A DNA stretch of 64,000 nucleotides from Candidatus Obscuribacter sp. (GCA_021772135.1 JADYXQ010000023.1:1-64000), one strand, 5' to 3'. Counted from the stretch's first letter, positions 9,235 to 18,764 are shown. Made by a program: numbers and translations. Notes: generated from the letters alone by a model not told the origin.

Positions 9235-10635
9235 ATGGCGGAGCAAATGCAGACCAGAGTGGAGCGCGATTCGATGGGGGCCATGGATGTCCCGGCGCAT
9301 GCTTATTATGGTGCCAGTACTCAGAGAGCAGTGTTGAATTTTCCGATCTCGACTGTAAGATTTCAGCGCTGTTTTATTCGTGCTCTGGGGCTTATAAAAC
9401 TTTATGCCGCTGAAGTCAATAAAGAGTTCGGCGATCTCGATAACAAAGTGGCTGACGCTATTGTGGCAGCCTCTAAAGAAGTGGTGGCCGGTAAACTCGA
9501 CAACGAGTTTGTGGTAGATATTTTTCAAACCGGCTCCGGCACTTCTACAAATATGAATGCCAACGAAGTAATTGCCAATCGATCGATAGAGATCATGGGC
9601 GGCAAACGCGGCGATAGAAATCTGGTGCATCCAAATGATCACGTCAACAATGGCATGTCGTCGAATGATGCCATTCCCACAGCTATTCATATTGCCGCAT
9701 TAGTTGCCGTAGAAGAAAATCTGGTGCCTGCCTTAAAAGGTCTCCTGGCCTCTTTGAGGATCAAATCACAGCAGTTCATGCCCGTAATAAAAACTGGTCG
9801 CACTCATTTGCAAGATGCCACTCCTATCAGGCTGGGTCAAGAATTTAGCGGCTATTGCGGACAGATAGAGCGCGCCCTTGAGCGCCTTGAATATGCCAAA
9901 AACAGACTCTCGCAAGTAGCTCTCGGCGGTACGGCCGTTGGTACTGGCATCAACACCCGTCCTGAGTTTGCCGCTAAAGTGCTGGCCAAAATTTCTCAAG
10001 ATATTGGTATCACATTACATGAAACCTCTAACCATTTTCAAGCGCAAAGTACTCTGGATGAAATTGTGGACACATCAGGCACATTGAAGACTATTGCCGT
10101 GAGTTTGATTAAAATCGCCAACGATATTCGCTGGCTGGGAAGCGGCCCTCGGGCAGGTTTTGGCGAAATCGCCCTGCCTGAAGTGCAGCCGGGTTCTTCA
10201 ATTATGCCGGCCAAGGTCAACCCGGTAATTGCTGAGTCACTGTGCATGGTCAGCGCTCAAGTGATTGGCAATGATGCCACCATCGCTATTGCTGGGGCAT
10301 CAGGTAATTTCGAATTGAACGTAATGATGCCTGTGGCTGCATATAATCTAATTCAATCTATCGAGCTTCTTGCCGCAGCGGTGGCCAATTTCACTACTCA
10401 GTGCATTGACGGACTGCAGGCCACGGAAAAAGGGCCCGAATTGGTAGAACGCGGCCTTGCGCTATGCACCGCTCTAGTGCCGGCGGTGGGGTACGACCAA
10501 GCTGCCGGTATCGCCCATGATGCCCATAAATCAGGCCGCACTGTGCGCGATGTGGCCCGTGAGAAAACAAAATTGTCCGAAGCGGAACTGGCAGATTTGC
10601 TTGACGCCAGCAAAATGACAGGCTTTCATGAGTGA
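9235..10635 (+). CDS. fumC: Class II fumarate hydratase
   Basis: Interconverts fumarate and malate in the TCA cycle without an iron-sulfur cluster. The superfamily signature GSSIMPAKVNP is near residue 320; the substrate-binding regions TGSGTSTNMNANEV (near 99) and GRTHLQDATP (near 186) are intact. Length 466 is standard. The ATG has a GGAG ribosome site eight bases upstream. The end overlaps the convergent kinase gene by ten bases. Confidence 0.96.
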   Translation: MAEQMQTRVERDSMGAMDVPAHAYYGASTQRAVLNFPISTVRFQRCFIRALGLIKLYAAEVNKEFGDLDNKVADAIVAASKEVVAGKLDNEFVVDIFQTGSGTSTNMNANEVIANRSIEIMGGKRGDRNLVHPNDHVNNGMSSNDAIPTAIHIAALVAVEENLVPALKGLLASLRIKSQQFMPVIKTGRTHLQDATPIRLGQEFSGYCGQIERALERLEYAKNRLSQVALGGTAVGTGINTRPEFAAKVLAKISQDIGITLHETSNHFQAQSTLDEIVDTSGTLKTIAVSLIKIANDIRWLGSGPRAGFGEIALPEVQPGSSIMPAKVNPVIAESLCMVSAQVIGNDATIAIAGASGNFELNVMMPVAAYNLIQSIELLAAAVANFTTQCIDGLQATEKGPELVERGLALCTALVPAVGYDQAAGIAHDAHKSGRTVRDVAREKTKLSEAELADLLDASKMTGFHE

Positions 10636-11681
10636 GCAATTTTAACGGAGTTAAGTGCGGCACCTAGTTCGTGGGCACTGGCAAAACGCTCTTCTGGTTT
10701 TTTTGTCAGACACTTAAAGATGATTTCTTCTAGCTCCTTGCTCACTTTTGGTGCAGCGTCAAGTTTTTGAAAAAGTGGTGGCATCTCATAAAGATGCATG
10801 GCAAAAGTGTGCATGGCATTGCTTCCGCGTAGCGGTGGGCTGCCGGTAAGCATTTCGTAGAACATGCAGCCCAGTGAGTAAATGTCTGATCTGGCGTCCA
10901 GATCTGCACCCATGCATTGCTCAGGGCTCATGTATAGCGGGCTACCGAAAATATAGCCCGGCTGAGTCAGTTTCTGAGCAGGCTTGCTGTCGTGCGTAGA
11001 TTGACATTTAGCAATACCAAAATCGAGTAATTTAACATTGATTTCGCCTTTAGTGAAAGCTGCATCATGGTTGGATATCTGATCAACAATCATGACATTG
11101 CTGGGTTTAATATCGCGGTGTACGACGCCTAAATCGTGGGCAAAAGTGAGGCCGTCAACCACAGCTTTGACTATGTCTAGTGCTTTCCCTTCGGTGATCG
11201 GGCCATCGCGGTCAAGAATATCGTCGAGGCCGCAGCCTTTTAAATGTTCCAGCACCAGATAAGGGCGAGGGCTGTCTAAAGTGACGGGCTCAAGGCGGTG
11301 CGGCTCCTGCTGTTTTTGCGTGGCATTGAGATTGGCTTGCGGAAGATCAGGTTCTCGTAGATCTTGGTCAACATGTAGATCTTCGTACCAGGTCGACTTT
11401 TCAACATCGCCGCTGAGCACGCCATGAGAAATCATGTGCACGATATTGTGATGGTTGAGAGCGTTAATAATTATTGCTTCGCGCTTGAAACGCTCGAGGC
11501 TTTCTTCAGTGTCTGAAAAATGTGTGTGCAATATTTTGACCGCTACAGTCATATCAACACGGTTGTGTTTGGCCAGATAAACCGTACTGATGCCACCTCG
11601 GCCAAGCACGCTCTGAAGAACAAAGCGATTTTCTATGAGGGAACTCACAAGAGCTTGATCTTCTAATTCTTCTGCGGGCAT
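10626..11681 (-). CDS. Soluble Hanks-type serine/threonine protein kinase
   Basis: Phosphorylates Ser/Thr on proteins. Visible kinase elements are the glycine loop GRGGISTVYLAKH (residues 25-37), VAVKIL with the ATP-binding Lys, HRDIKPSNVM (catalytic loop), LLDFGIAK and the SPEQC activation-segment end. No transmembrane segment is seen, unlike most PknB-type kinases. An insertion of about 45 polar residues lies between the N-lobe strand near DGVLSG-like sequence (HGVLSGD) and the hinge PYLVLEHLKG. The ATG has a GAGGA ribosome site. It lies just downstream of the permease gene on the same strand (44-base gap), so the two may be cotranscribed. Confidence 0.93.
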   Translation of the reverse strand: MPAEELEDQALVSSLIENRFVLQSVLGRGGISTVYLAKHNRVDMTVAVKILHTHFSDTEESLERFKREAIIINALNHHNIVHMISHGVLSGDVEKSTWYEDLHVDQDLREPDLPQANLNATQKQQEPHRLEPVTLDSPRPYLVLEHLKGCGLDDILDRDGPITEGKALDIVKAVVDGLTFAHDLGVVHRDIKPSNVMIVDQISNHDAAFTKGEINVKLLDFGIAKCQSTHDSKPAQKLTQPGYIFGSPLYMSPEQCMGADLDARSDIYSLGCMFYEMLTGSPPLRGSNAMHTFAMHLYEMPPLFQKLDAAPKVSKELEEIIFKCLTKKPEERFASAHELGAALNSVKIAHS

Positions 11682-11725
11682 GGTCAGTCCTCTGATTCCA
11701 CTTTATTTCAATACTTGTTTTTATA

Positions 11726-13582
11726 TTAGCCCACGTGCACTCTTGGCCGCTGGCTGCGGTCGCTTTCAGCACCTCTCAAAATTTCTCTGGTCACCGGTGC
11801 CGTTTCACCTTGACCCAGGAAGATAAATCTAAAGACGTATATAAGCGGATTGCCTTCAGTCCATCCCAGATAAAAGTGAGCATGTCTTGAATGCTTCGCT
11901 GTGTGGTCGCGCACATAGAGCAGTATAGCGGCAATGGCGTTGGGAATGGCGGGGCTGGTGCATTTCAAAATACGGAAATTGCCCCTCTGTTCGCCATGCA
12001 CCTCAAGTTTTTTGAAATTGAATTCGGAAGCGTCTCCTAAAGTTATCTCCACAAAGAGCAGATATTTGTCTCCCAGGTTATGCACCTCACGGGCGTTTCT
12101 ATCGGCCTCAACAAGGTCACTATCGGGTTTGTGAGCTACGAGGCGAAATTCAGCATCAGGATTTTCAACGATAAATTGACTGGCCAGATCGTCGAAGACC
12201 ACTTCTTTAATGCGCAGTTCAGTGGAACGCACTGATCTTGAAATAATCGAGGTAAGAAGAATGGCCCCGATAAAAAAGCAAGCGATATGCAATCCGTCAG
12301 GGCGCTCGCGTATATTTTGCAAGGTTGTATATAAAAAGATCAAAGTGATGGTAGCGTAGGAAAAACGCGCCACAGGTTTCGTCGCCCAGGCCTTCAAGGT
12401 GACAGCCAGAGCGGCTGATGTGATTAATACCAGAACGCCTGTGGCATATGCTCCCGCTTGAGCGTCTACCTTAGCTTTGAAAATAATGGTCACAGCCAGG
12501 GCGATGGCGGTGAGGAAAATTACCAGTGGATTTTTTGCGCTGGCCCAGTCGGGCGCCATGCCATAACGTGGTAAATAGCGTGGCACCAGATTTAGCAAAC
12601 CGGCCATGGCCGACGCACCGGCAAACCATAAGATCGAGATGCTGCTGAGGTCGTAGACCGTCCCCATTGTTGGACCAAGTAAATGATGACAGAGGTACGA
12701 AAGAGCTCGACCATTAGCCTTGCCGCCGTCGGCGAATTCGGCTTCAGGAATAAGCATGGTGGTGGCAAAGGAGCTGGCCATGAGAAAGAAGCTCATTATC
12801 AGAGCCGAGGTCAATAAAAGGTTTTTTGTGTTGGCAATTCTGGCTGATAAATCTTCTTCGTGATTAGCTGCAGCTGTATTTGAACCTTTGACCAGGGGCA
12901 TAACCGCCACCCCTGTCTCAAAACCAGAAAGACCGAGCGCCAACTTGGGAAAAAGCACCATGGATATGCCAAGCATGCTCCACCAGTTGTGATGAAGTTT
13001 GAATAGTTCAGTGCTCCAGTTGCTTAAGTGCTCCGGGTAATGGCTCAATTCCACCGCCGATGCACAGATAATGGCAAAATTGAGCACCAGATAAATGCTG
13101 ACCAGTACGACCGAGAGACCGATGGCTTCATCAAAACCTTTGATAAAGATCGCACCAAGACAGAGAATCAAAAGCACCGTCAGTATCATCTGATTAAAAG
13201 GCAAAATATGGTTGAGAATGTTGTTGGCCGTTATGTGTGCTGCCGCATCCGCCGCCGAAAGGGTGATGGTAATAATAAAATCAGTGGCGGCAAAACCCAG
13301 TAAGCAAAGTACTAGAGATTTGCCCTGCCAGCTGGGTAATAATTTTTCCAACATGGCCAGGCTGCCCTGACCATGGGGAGAATGCTTCGCCACCTGATAA
13401 TAGACCGGTAGTGCGCCAAATAGGGTCAGCAAAACCAGAATTCCCGTAGCTACCGGCGAGAGCAGCCCAGCGGCCAGAAAAGCAATGCCTGGTTGGTAAC
13501 CCAGGGTTGAAAAGTAGTCAACACCGGTCAGGCACATGACTTTCCACCAGGGCCCTTGATGTTGTTCTGTCTGAGCCTTCAA
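11726..13582 (-). CDS. APC-superfamily amino acid permease with soluble C-terminal domain
   Basis: A 618-residue transporter with about 12 hydrophobic segments in residues 15-430. The start, [20 protein letters not shown], matches the first unwound helix of APC-type permeases. A soluble C-terminal domain of roughly 180 residues follows (from about [18 protein letters not shown]). The TTG start has a GGAG ribosome site six bases upstream. Family members move amino acids or related solutes with protons or sodium; KUP-type potassium uptake proteins share this fold, so potassium cannot be excluded. The kinase gene follows in the same direction and may act with it. Confidence 0.8.
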   Translation of the reverse strand: MKAQTEQHQGPWWKVMCLTGVDYFSTLGYQPGIAFLAAGLLSPVATGILVLLTLFGALPVYYQVAKHSPHGQGSLAMLEKLLPSWQGKSLVLCLLGFAATDFIITITLSAADAAAHITANNILNHILPFNQMILTVLLILCLGAIFIKGFDEAIGLSVVLVSIYLVLNFAIICASAVELSHYPEHLSNWSTELFKLHHNWWSMLGISMVLFPKLALGLSGFETGVAVMPLVKGSNTAAANHEEDLSARIANTKNLLLTSALIMSFFLMASSFATTMLIPEAEFADGGKANGRALSYLCHHLLGPTMGTVYDLSSISILWFAGASAMAGLLNLVPRYLPRYGMAPDWASAKNPLVIFLTAIALAVTIIFKAKVDAQAGAYATGVLVLITSAALAVTLKAWATKPVARFSYATITLIFLYTTLQNIRERPDGLHIACFFIGAILLTSIISRSVRSTELRIKEVVFDDLASQFIVENPDAEFRLVAHKPDSDLVEADRNAREVHNLGDKYLLFVEITLGDASEFNFKKLEVHGEQRGNFRILKCTSPAIPNAIAAILLYVRDHTAKHSRHAHFYLGWTEGNPLIYVFRFIFLGQGETAPVTREILRGAESDRSQRPRVHVG

Positions 13583-13743
13583 ATTTTCTCCACCAATGCA
13601 TTAAGCTATCTAATTGTGCCCACTGTTCAGCTATTTCATCTCAGTGATCGTTTATGCTCAAATCATCTGACTTAAGCAACGTTATCAGAGCAGCAGAACG
13701 GGTAGGCTATTGGCAGACGGCAGTTTAGCCAAGCAGGTCAGCA

Positions 13744-14958
13744 ATGAAATGGGCGTCTGTTCTTGAACTAACAGAGGATAATTCGTTCTCCTCGGGCGCT
13801 TCCAAAAGCAACTGGTCTAAAGTTGTCAGCGCTCTGGCCGACGATTTGCAAAGTCAGTTGGATGGAAAAACGCCAGATTTACTGGTGGCATTTATTTCGC
13901 CGGACTACAAGAAATATTTTGAAGAACTCGTTGAGCAGCTGCGAGAAACACTCAATCCTGCCGCTTTTATCGGCTGCACTGCCGGCGGTTTAATCGGTGG
14001 CGGTCAGGAAATCGAACAACAATCAGCCCTGGCACTGACTGGAGCAATTTTGCCCGGTGTGAAAGTCAATACGTTTCACATCGCCAATGACTCGATGCCT
14101 GATTTAGATGACGCACCTTCGAGCTGGGAAAAATTGATGGCGGTGGAAAGCGGCGAGCAGCCTGCCTTCCTTTTACTTAGCGATCCTTTTAGTTTTAAAA
14201 TTGATAGTTTTGTCCAGGGCCTCGATTATGCTTATCCGCGCTCCATTAAGCTGGGCGGGTTGGCATCAGGTGGCCACAAAGCAGGCGAAAATCGCATGAT
14301 TGCCGACACTCAAACTTTTCGCTCTGGTCTTGTGGGGGTTTCACTGACCGGAAATATTCATGTTGATTCAGTGGTGGCACAAGGCTGTCGAGCGATCGGC
14401 AAAGCCAGTCGGGTAACTAAATGCGATCGCAATCTGCTCTATGAATTAGACGGCAAGCCAGCGGTGAACGTTTTGCGGGAAGCAATCGAGCGCTTATCTG
14501 ATCGTGACCAAAAACTGGCTAAGGATGCCATTTTTCTCGGTGTGGCCATGGATGAATTTCAAGACAGATTCGTCAATGGTGATTTTCTTGTGCGTACTAT
14601 TTTTGGCATTGAGCCAATGAGTGGGGCACTACTGGTGGGCGAAGTTTTGCGACCGGAGCGCACGGTTCAATTTCATTTGCGCGATGCCAGTTCTTCGGCC
14701 GAAGATTTACGAACCATGCTCAAGCGTTATGTCGACGCCAATGGCGGTGTCGCCCGCGGTGCTTTGCTCTTTTCTTGTCTCGGTCGCGGCCAGTATCTTT
14801 ACGGTCAGGCAAACCACGATAGTGACTGCTTTCGTGAATATTTCGGTGAAGTTCCCATTGGCGGATTTTTTTGCAACGGCGAAATTGGACCTGTAGGAAT
14901 GTCTACATATTTACATGGATACACATCATCCTTCGGTATTTTCAGAGAAAGAGATTAA
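13744..14958 (+). CDS. FIST N/C-domain sensory protein
   Basis: A stand-alone FIST protein of 404 residues. FIST domains are predicted ligand-binding sensor modules usually attached to histidine kinases, methyl-accepting proteins or GGDEF domains. The N-terminal part has FIGCTAGGLIGGGQEIEQQS (near residue 78), and the C-terminal FIST_C part ends with GGFFCNGEIGPVG and HGYTSSFGIF. There is no signaling output domain. A secreted TonB-like protein starts four bases after its stop, so the two are likely one transcript. Confidence 0.88.
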   Translation: MKWASVLELTEDNSFSSGASKSNWSKVVSALADDLQSQLDGKTPDLLVAFISPDYKKYFEELVEQLRETLNPAAFIGCTAGGLIGGGQEIEQQSALALTGAILPGVKVNTFHIANDSMPDLDDAPSSWEKLMAVESGEQPAFLLLSDPFSFKIDSFVQGLDYAYPRSIKLGGLASGGHKAGENRMIADTQTFRSGLVGVSLTGNIHVDSVVAQGCRAIGKASRVTKCDRNLLYELDGKPAVNVLREAIERLSDRDQKLAKDAIFLGVAMDEFQDRFVNGDFLVRTIFGIEPMSGALLVGEVLRPERTVQFHLRDASSSAEDLRTMLKRYVDANGGVARGALLFSCLGRGQYLYGQANHDSDCFREYFGEVPIGGFFCNGEIGPVGMSTYLHGYTSSFGIFRERD

Positions 14959-14962
14959 TGAC

Positions 14963-15658
14963 ATGACTACGTTTAATAAAAACCTTCAACTGACTTTGGT
15001 GCTTACGCTTATAGCTTCTGCTATCTGCCACTCCAGTCAAGCAGCGTGGAGCGCACCCACCAGGGCGGTGGCCAGACCGCCTGGCCGACCAATGTTAATG
15101 CGTCAGGCGCCGGCTAGCGACGCTGCGGCCGGTCGCGAATACAGCGGCCGTCTGTGGAATCGCATCTTGAACCAGTGGGATTATCCGAATGGCAATAACC
15201 ATGTCACCTTGATGGCGACGCTTTCTGGCGAAGGCAATGTCGAAAGCGTGCAACTATCTTCGTCGCCTAAAAGTGCCGAAGCCGAGGCTAGCGCTCAGTC
15301 TGCTTTTGAAAAAGCAAAACCTCTCGATGCCCTGCCTAAAGGCATGGCCTCGGCCAAGGTGACCATTGTATTTAATTCGAAATCCGATCCTCACGGTGAC
15401 TCCAGCTCTGGTGGCAGTGTGCGTCTTGACCCTATTAATAATGTCAGAGTGGCGCCGGTTGTGGAGGAAGCAAGGCCAGAAGCAAAACCGGAAGCAAAAC
15501 CGGAAGTTAAGCTTGAACCTAAACAAGAACTTAAAGTAGAACCTAAAGTCGAAATTATCCCTGAAGTCAAAACTGAGACGGAAACTAAAGTAGAAGTTAA
15601 AACTGAAACCAAAGTTGAAGACGAATTCGGTAGTGGTGCCGGCAATATAGGCAAATAA
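14963..15658 (+). CDS. Secreted TonB-C-like protein with Pro/Glu/Lys-rich tail
   Basis: Start chosen at ATG 14963, four bases after the FIST stop, because it gives a clean signal peptide (LQLTLVLTLIASAICHSSQA, then AWSA). A domain of about 90 residues follows (GREYSGRLWNRILNQWDYP through AKVTIVFN), which resembles the TonB C-terminal fold (beta strands, WxYP, late VxIxFxx). The last 70 residues are a low-complexity tail of PEAKPEAKPE and KVEVKTETK-type repeats. Unlike true TonB, the charged region follows the domain and there is no N-terminal membrane anchor beyond the signal peptide. Function unknown. Confidence 0.7.
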   Translation: MTTFNKNLQLTLVLTLIASAICHSSQAAWSAPTRAVARPPGRPMLMRQAPASDAAAGREYSGRLWNRILNQWDYPNGNNHVTLMATLSGEGNVESVQLSSSPKSAEAEASAQSAFEKAKPLDALPKGMASAKVTIVFNSKSDPHGDSSSGGSVRLDPINNVRVAPVVEEARPEAKPEAKPEVKLEPKQELKVEPKVEIIPEVKTETETKVEVKTETKVEDEFGSGAGNIGK

Positions 15659-15676
15659 CTTTAAAGTTGGTTAGCG

Positions 15677-17182
15677 ATGTTTGGTACAAGTAAAAGGCCG
15701 CTAAAATTTGCAGGCAACTGGTATACCTCCAATGCTACGTTGCTTGCTGCTCAAATCGACGAATTTGTCGTCCGAGCGCAAGAACAAATTGATTGTCGGC
15801 AAAATGTTTTAAGCAAGCGCAAAATCCTGGCCCTGATTGCCCCTCATGCCGGCTATTTATATTCCGGTCAGACGGCTGCTGCCAGTTATCTGGCTGCTGC
15901 CGACGCCGGAGTTAAGCGCGTCTTTTTGCTAGGCCCGTCCCATTATGGCGGTTTTCACGGTGCCGCTTTACCTCCCTACAAAAGCTTTGCCACTGTCTTT
16001 GGTGACTTGAGCGTTGATACTTCGGTGATCTCAGAGTTGCGACAGTGTTTGCTTTACGATCAGAGAGCCGACCTTCATTTGCAAGAGCACTCTCTGGAGT
16101 TGCAGCTTGCATTCATTCGCAAAATATTCGGCAACGTAAAAATCGTGCCCATACTATTTGGCAATTCAGAAGATCTATTCGAAAGCAGATTTATGGCGAG
16201 CAAGATTGCCGAGCACTTATGCGATGACGATCTAATTGTAGTCAGCTCTGACTTCACTCATATCGGGCCTCGCTACGGCTTTACACCTTTCCCTTCTCAG
16301 AACTTAAGTGAGCTTGAGCGTCTGGACATGGAGGCCTTCAGTTGTCTGCAAAAGCCTGATCTTGAAACTTTCCTGTCATTTTTTCTGCGCACCGGCGACA
16401 CCATCTGTGGTGTTTACGCCATTGCCGCACTGCTTGGCCTGTTGCCTTCCGACTGCGAGGGTGTCCTTCTCGATTATCGTACTTCGCAAGAGCAAGCGCC
16501 TGAAGAAAAAGAAAATTCGGTCTCTTATTTGTCCATTGCTTTTACCTGTGACCGCAGCTGGAGCCAGATCAGAAGCGAAATTGCAGCGAAAGAGCAAACT
16601 CAAACCTGCCTGACGGACGCAGAGAAAGTGTCACTATTAAAGGTCGCTAGAATCACTCTAGAAAGCTATGTGCTTGATGGCAAAGTGCCGGCTGTGGATG
16701 AACTGATTAAAAACAATGTGGCCCTTACAGATAAACTGGTTAGCCCTCATGGAGCTTTTGTCACTCTCTACAAAAAAGACGTAGTGGCCCAAGAATCAAA
16801 GCTGCGGGGCTGCATCGGCAATATATTGCCGACAAAGCCCCTTTATCAAGCCGTGATTGATAATACGGTAGCTTCGTGCTCTCGTGATTATCGCTTCAAC
16901 CCGGTGCATCCTTCAGAGCTCGCTAATCTGGAGTTGGAAATCAGTGTGCTCACCCCACCCAAACGCATACATGCGGCAAAAGAAATCAGGTTGGGTGAAG
17001 ATGGCATTTTATTGCACGTAGGCGAACATCAGTCGGTGTTCCTGCCTCAGGTGGCCACTGAGTACGGCTGGACTCTAGAAGAAACTCTGGAGCAGTTATC
17101 GCTCAAAGCAGGGCTGGAACGCTCTGCCTGGAAGCGCAACGCCCGCTTCGAGGTCTTTCAGACCGAGTCTCTCCACGAATAA
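15677..17182 (+). CDS. MEMO1-AMMECR1 fusion (AmmeMemoRadiSam proteins B+A)
   Basis: Two conserved domains of unknown biochemistry in one 501-residue chain. Residues about 5-295 are the MEMO family (AmrB), related to extradiol dioxygenases, with APHAGYLYSG (about 54-63) and LGPSHYGGFHG. Residues about 318-495 are AMMECR1 (AmrA), with LRGCIGNILPTKPLYQAV near 375. In many prokaryotes these domains accompany a radical SAM protein (AmrS); no such gene lies in this window. The gene follows the TonB-like gene by 18 bases on the same strand. Confidence 0.92.
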   Translation: MFGTSKRPLKFAGNWYTSNATLLAAQIDEFVVRAQEQIDCRQNVLSKRKILALIAPHAGYLYSGQTAAASYLAAADAGVKRVFLLGPSHYGGFHGAALPPYKSFATVFGDLSVDTSVISELRQCLLYDQRADLHLQEHSLELQLAFIRKIFGNVKIVPILFGNSEDLFESRFMASKIAEHLCDDDLIVVSSDFTHIGPRYGFTPFPSQNLSELERLDMEAFSCLQKPDLETFLSFFLRTGDTICGVYAIAALLGLLPSDCEGVLLDYRTSQEQAPEEKENSVSYLSIAFTCDRSWSQIRSEIAAKEQTQTCLTDAEKVSLLKVARITLESYVLDGKVPAVDELIKNNVALTDKLVSPHGAFVTLYKKDVVAQESKLRGCIGNILPTKPLYQAVIDNTVASCSRDYRFNPVHPSELANLELEISVLTPPKRIHAAKEIRLGEDGILLHVGEHQSVFLPQVATEYGWTLEETLEQLSLKAGLERSAWKRNARFEVFQTESLHE

Positions 17183-17243
17183 GTTCCAGTACCGTACATT
17201 TTTGTCCAACTATTGGCCTGCGTGTGCTTGATAGTGCCGCATT

Positions 17244-17284
17244 TGGTGCCGGTACAGCCGCCCTGGCTACCGTACTGGCACCAG
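17244..17284. repeat. Strong hairpin between convergent genes
   Basis: GGTGCCGGTAC pairs with GTACTGGCACC (11 bp including one G-T wobble; two further closing pairs outside). An inner AGCC/GGCT stem encloses loop gccct. No T-run follows on either strand. It lies between the MEMO fusion and the minus-strand membrane gene, where a bidirectional terminator would be expected. A 40-codon open frame (GTG 17224 to TAG 17346) covers the same bases, and the symmetry could also reflect that coding content. Confidence 0.45.
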
Positions 17285-17353
17285 AGATCGTAATTGCAGC
17301 CATCGTCAGCAAAACTTCATTCGCTCAAACTTACAAAATCAAATAGCGGCGGC

Positions 17354-17896
17354 TTAGTGCAGCTGCAAATAATAAACCAGGAGATTTTGAATCATCACCT
17401 GGAAGCCGGCAAACATCAAAAAGATTAGTGTGTTGTCTTGACTGGCAAAGCGAGTCAGTTCGGCTTCAATACTTGGTGCAATGGCTTTTTCTACATTGCT
17501 CTGGAGCGCTTGAGTAGACATTATCAGCCTTGGATTACTGCGCCAGAGGCCGTAGCTGAACATTTCATCAACGCTATCGTCCACTACGGCCAATTTCAAG
17601 CCAGGCAACGAAAGCTTTTCACATTGAGAAGAAAGAATCAGCGCCAGCTCTGGATTATCTTGAGCTACTTCTTCAAGAGCCATAAAGCGGGCTTTAAAAT
17701 ATCGGCTCTCGGCCCAATCTAGAATGAGTGGCAAAAGCATGACGAAAATGACGTTCCAGGAAAGAATTATAAGGGCCGCACCGCGCGCACCAACGTCGTC
17801 GGTAGTTACCCATTTCGCAACCTGAAAAGTCATGGCCAGACCGGCGCAGAAGGTCAGTGCGTAGTATGCTTTCAGTACTCGTGACGGTGTAACCAT
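17354..17896 (-). CDS. Small integral membrane protein, unknown function
   Basis: 180 residues, with three hydrophobic stretches: AYYALTFCAGLAMTFQVA (near 10), AALIILSWNVIFVMLLPLIL (about 40-60) and LIFLMFAGFQVMIQNLLVYY at the C-terminus. A soluble loop of about 90 residues with alternating charged segments lies between the second and third. I recognise no family. GGA before the ATG gives a weak ribosome site. It converges on the MEMO fusion gene and diverges from the next small membrane gene. Confidence 0.6.
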   Translation of the reverse strand: MVTPSRVLKAYYALTFCAGLAMTFQVAKWVTTDDVGARGAALIILSWNVIFVMLLPLILDWAESRYFKARFMALEEVAQDNPELALILSSQCEKLSLPGLKLAVVDDSVDEMFSYGLWRSNPRLIMSTQALQSNVEKAIAPSIEAELTRFASQDNTLIFLMFAGFQVMIQNLLVYYLQLH

Positions 17897-18031
17897 TTTT
17901 ACTATCCGATTAGCTGCCGGATACTGAAGCTCATGCGGGCACCAGGTATCGTTCGGGTAAACGCATCTTCTTAGCAGCTGTTATTTTCTTTGTTCCACCG
18001 CGGCCGAAAGGCGAAACCACCCAAGCGCCGC

Positions 18032-18064
18032 TTGACAATGGGCGCTTTAGCCTTCATATATGAT
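18032..18064 (+). promoter_or_regulatory. Candidate sigma70-type promoter giving a leaderless transcript
   Basis: A perfect -35 (TTGACA, 18032-18037) is followed by TATATG (18057, 19-base spacer) or TATGAT (18059-18064, 21-base spacer). Both spacers are longer than the usual 17. If TATGAT is used, transcription would begin almost exactly at the ATG at 18071, giving a leaderless mRNA, and would exclude the longer frame from 17990. Confidence 0.35.
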
Positions 18065-18070
18065 GAAGCC

Positions 18071-18415
18071 ATGAATAAGCCTCAATTGCCGCTCAAATTA
18101 TTCGAATATAAAATGTTGCTGGTTAATCTGGTGCGTAAGCAGGAGGCCAGAAGAGCCCAGGGCGATGTGCAAAGACTGATTGAACTGGCTGAATGCGACG
18201 ACGATTTTCTATTAAAGAAGTGGGGGCTGGTTTTCTTCATCGTCGGCGGCCCTTTCGTATTTATCGGTCTGCCTTTGATTTTGTCGGTTTTCGCATTGTT
18301 CATGCCGGCAGTGGTAATTAACGCGCTCTGGTTTGTCACCAAGGGCTTGATGCTGGTTTTCTTGATTGTCTTTAGCATCACTGCTTTTTTCAGCCTGAGA
18401 TCGCGTCAGACCTGA
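18071..18415 (+). CDS. Small two-helix membrane protein, unknown function
   Basis: About 114 residues from ATG 18071 (the frame extends up to 17990, but that part is basic and arginine-rich with no ribosome site). A soluble N-terminal half (NKPQLPLKLFEYKMLLVNLV) is followed by two strong hydrophobic segments, LVFFIVGGPFVFIGLPLILS and FVTKGLMLVFLIVFSITAFF, ending in SLRSRQT. No family recognised. The promoter-like sequence just upstream supports the shorter start. Confidence 0.5.
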   Translation: MNKPQLPLKLFEYKMLLVNLVRKQEARRAQGDVQRLIELAECDDDFLLKKWGLVFFIVGGPFVFIGLPLILSVFALFMPAVVINALWFVTKGLMLVFLIVFSITAFFSLRSRQT

Positions 18416-18527
18416 TTTCAAGGTGAATGGGCTTAACTTTTAATTTTCATCAACGGCTTTCTGAATTAAGGAAATTACCTATTATTAATCGGTTATAACT
18501 TTAAGCCCCCAGATAGGACACGGTCTA

Positions 18528-18764
18528 ATGAACAAGAAGTCGAATTGCAGTCTTCAGGAAGCTCCGGCGCCAATTTTGCCAGACTCAGTGGCTGAAGCCA
18601 TCGACCGTGTTGCTTATTTAGCTCGTGGTGAAAAAATTGAAAATGCAGGCGCTGCTGCCATCGTCGAAAGACTGCTGGCTCGCCTGGCCGAGAATTCATT
18701 GTCTCAGCAAGCTGCTGCTTACGAAGTTGATGCCAAAATGTTCGACCCTATTGCCGGGCCGTAA
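18528..18764 (+). CDS. Small hypothetical protein (78 aa)
   Basis: A 78-residue acidic, alanine-rich, probably helical protein (SVAEAIDRVAYLARGEKIEN, then AAAIVERLLARLAE). AGGA lies nine bases before the ATG. No homologous family is recognised. It is followed by a long hairpin (18823-18868) and a strong terminator (18894-18917), consistent with a short transcription unit of its own. It might be a small regulator or a structural peptide; nothing in the sequence decides this. Confidence 0.5.
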   Translation: MNKKSNCSLQEAPAPILPDSVAEAIDRVAYLARGEKIENAGAAAIVERLLARLAENSLSQQAAAYEVDAKMFDPIAGP

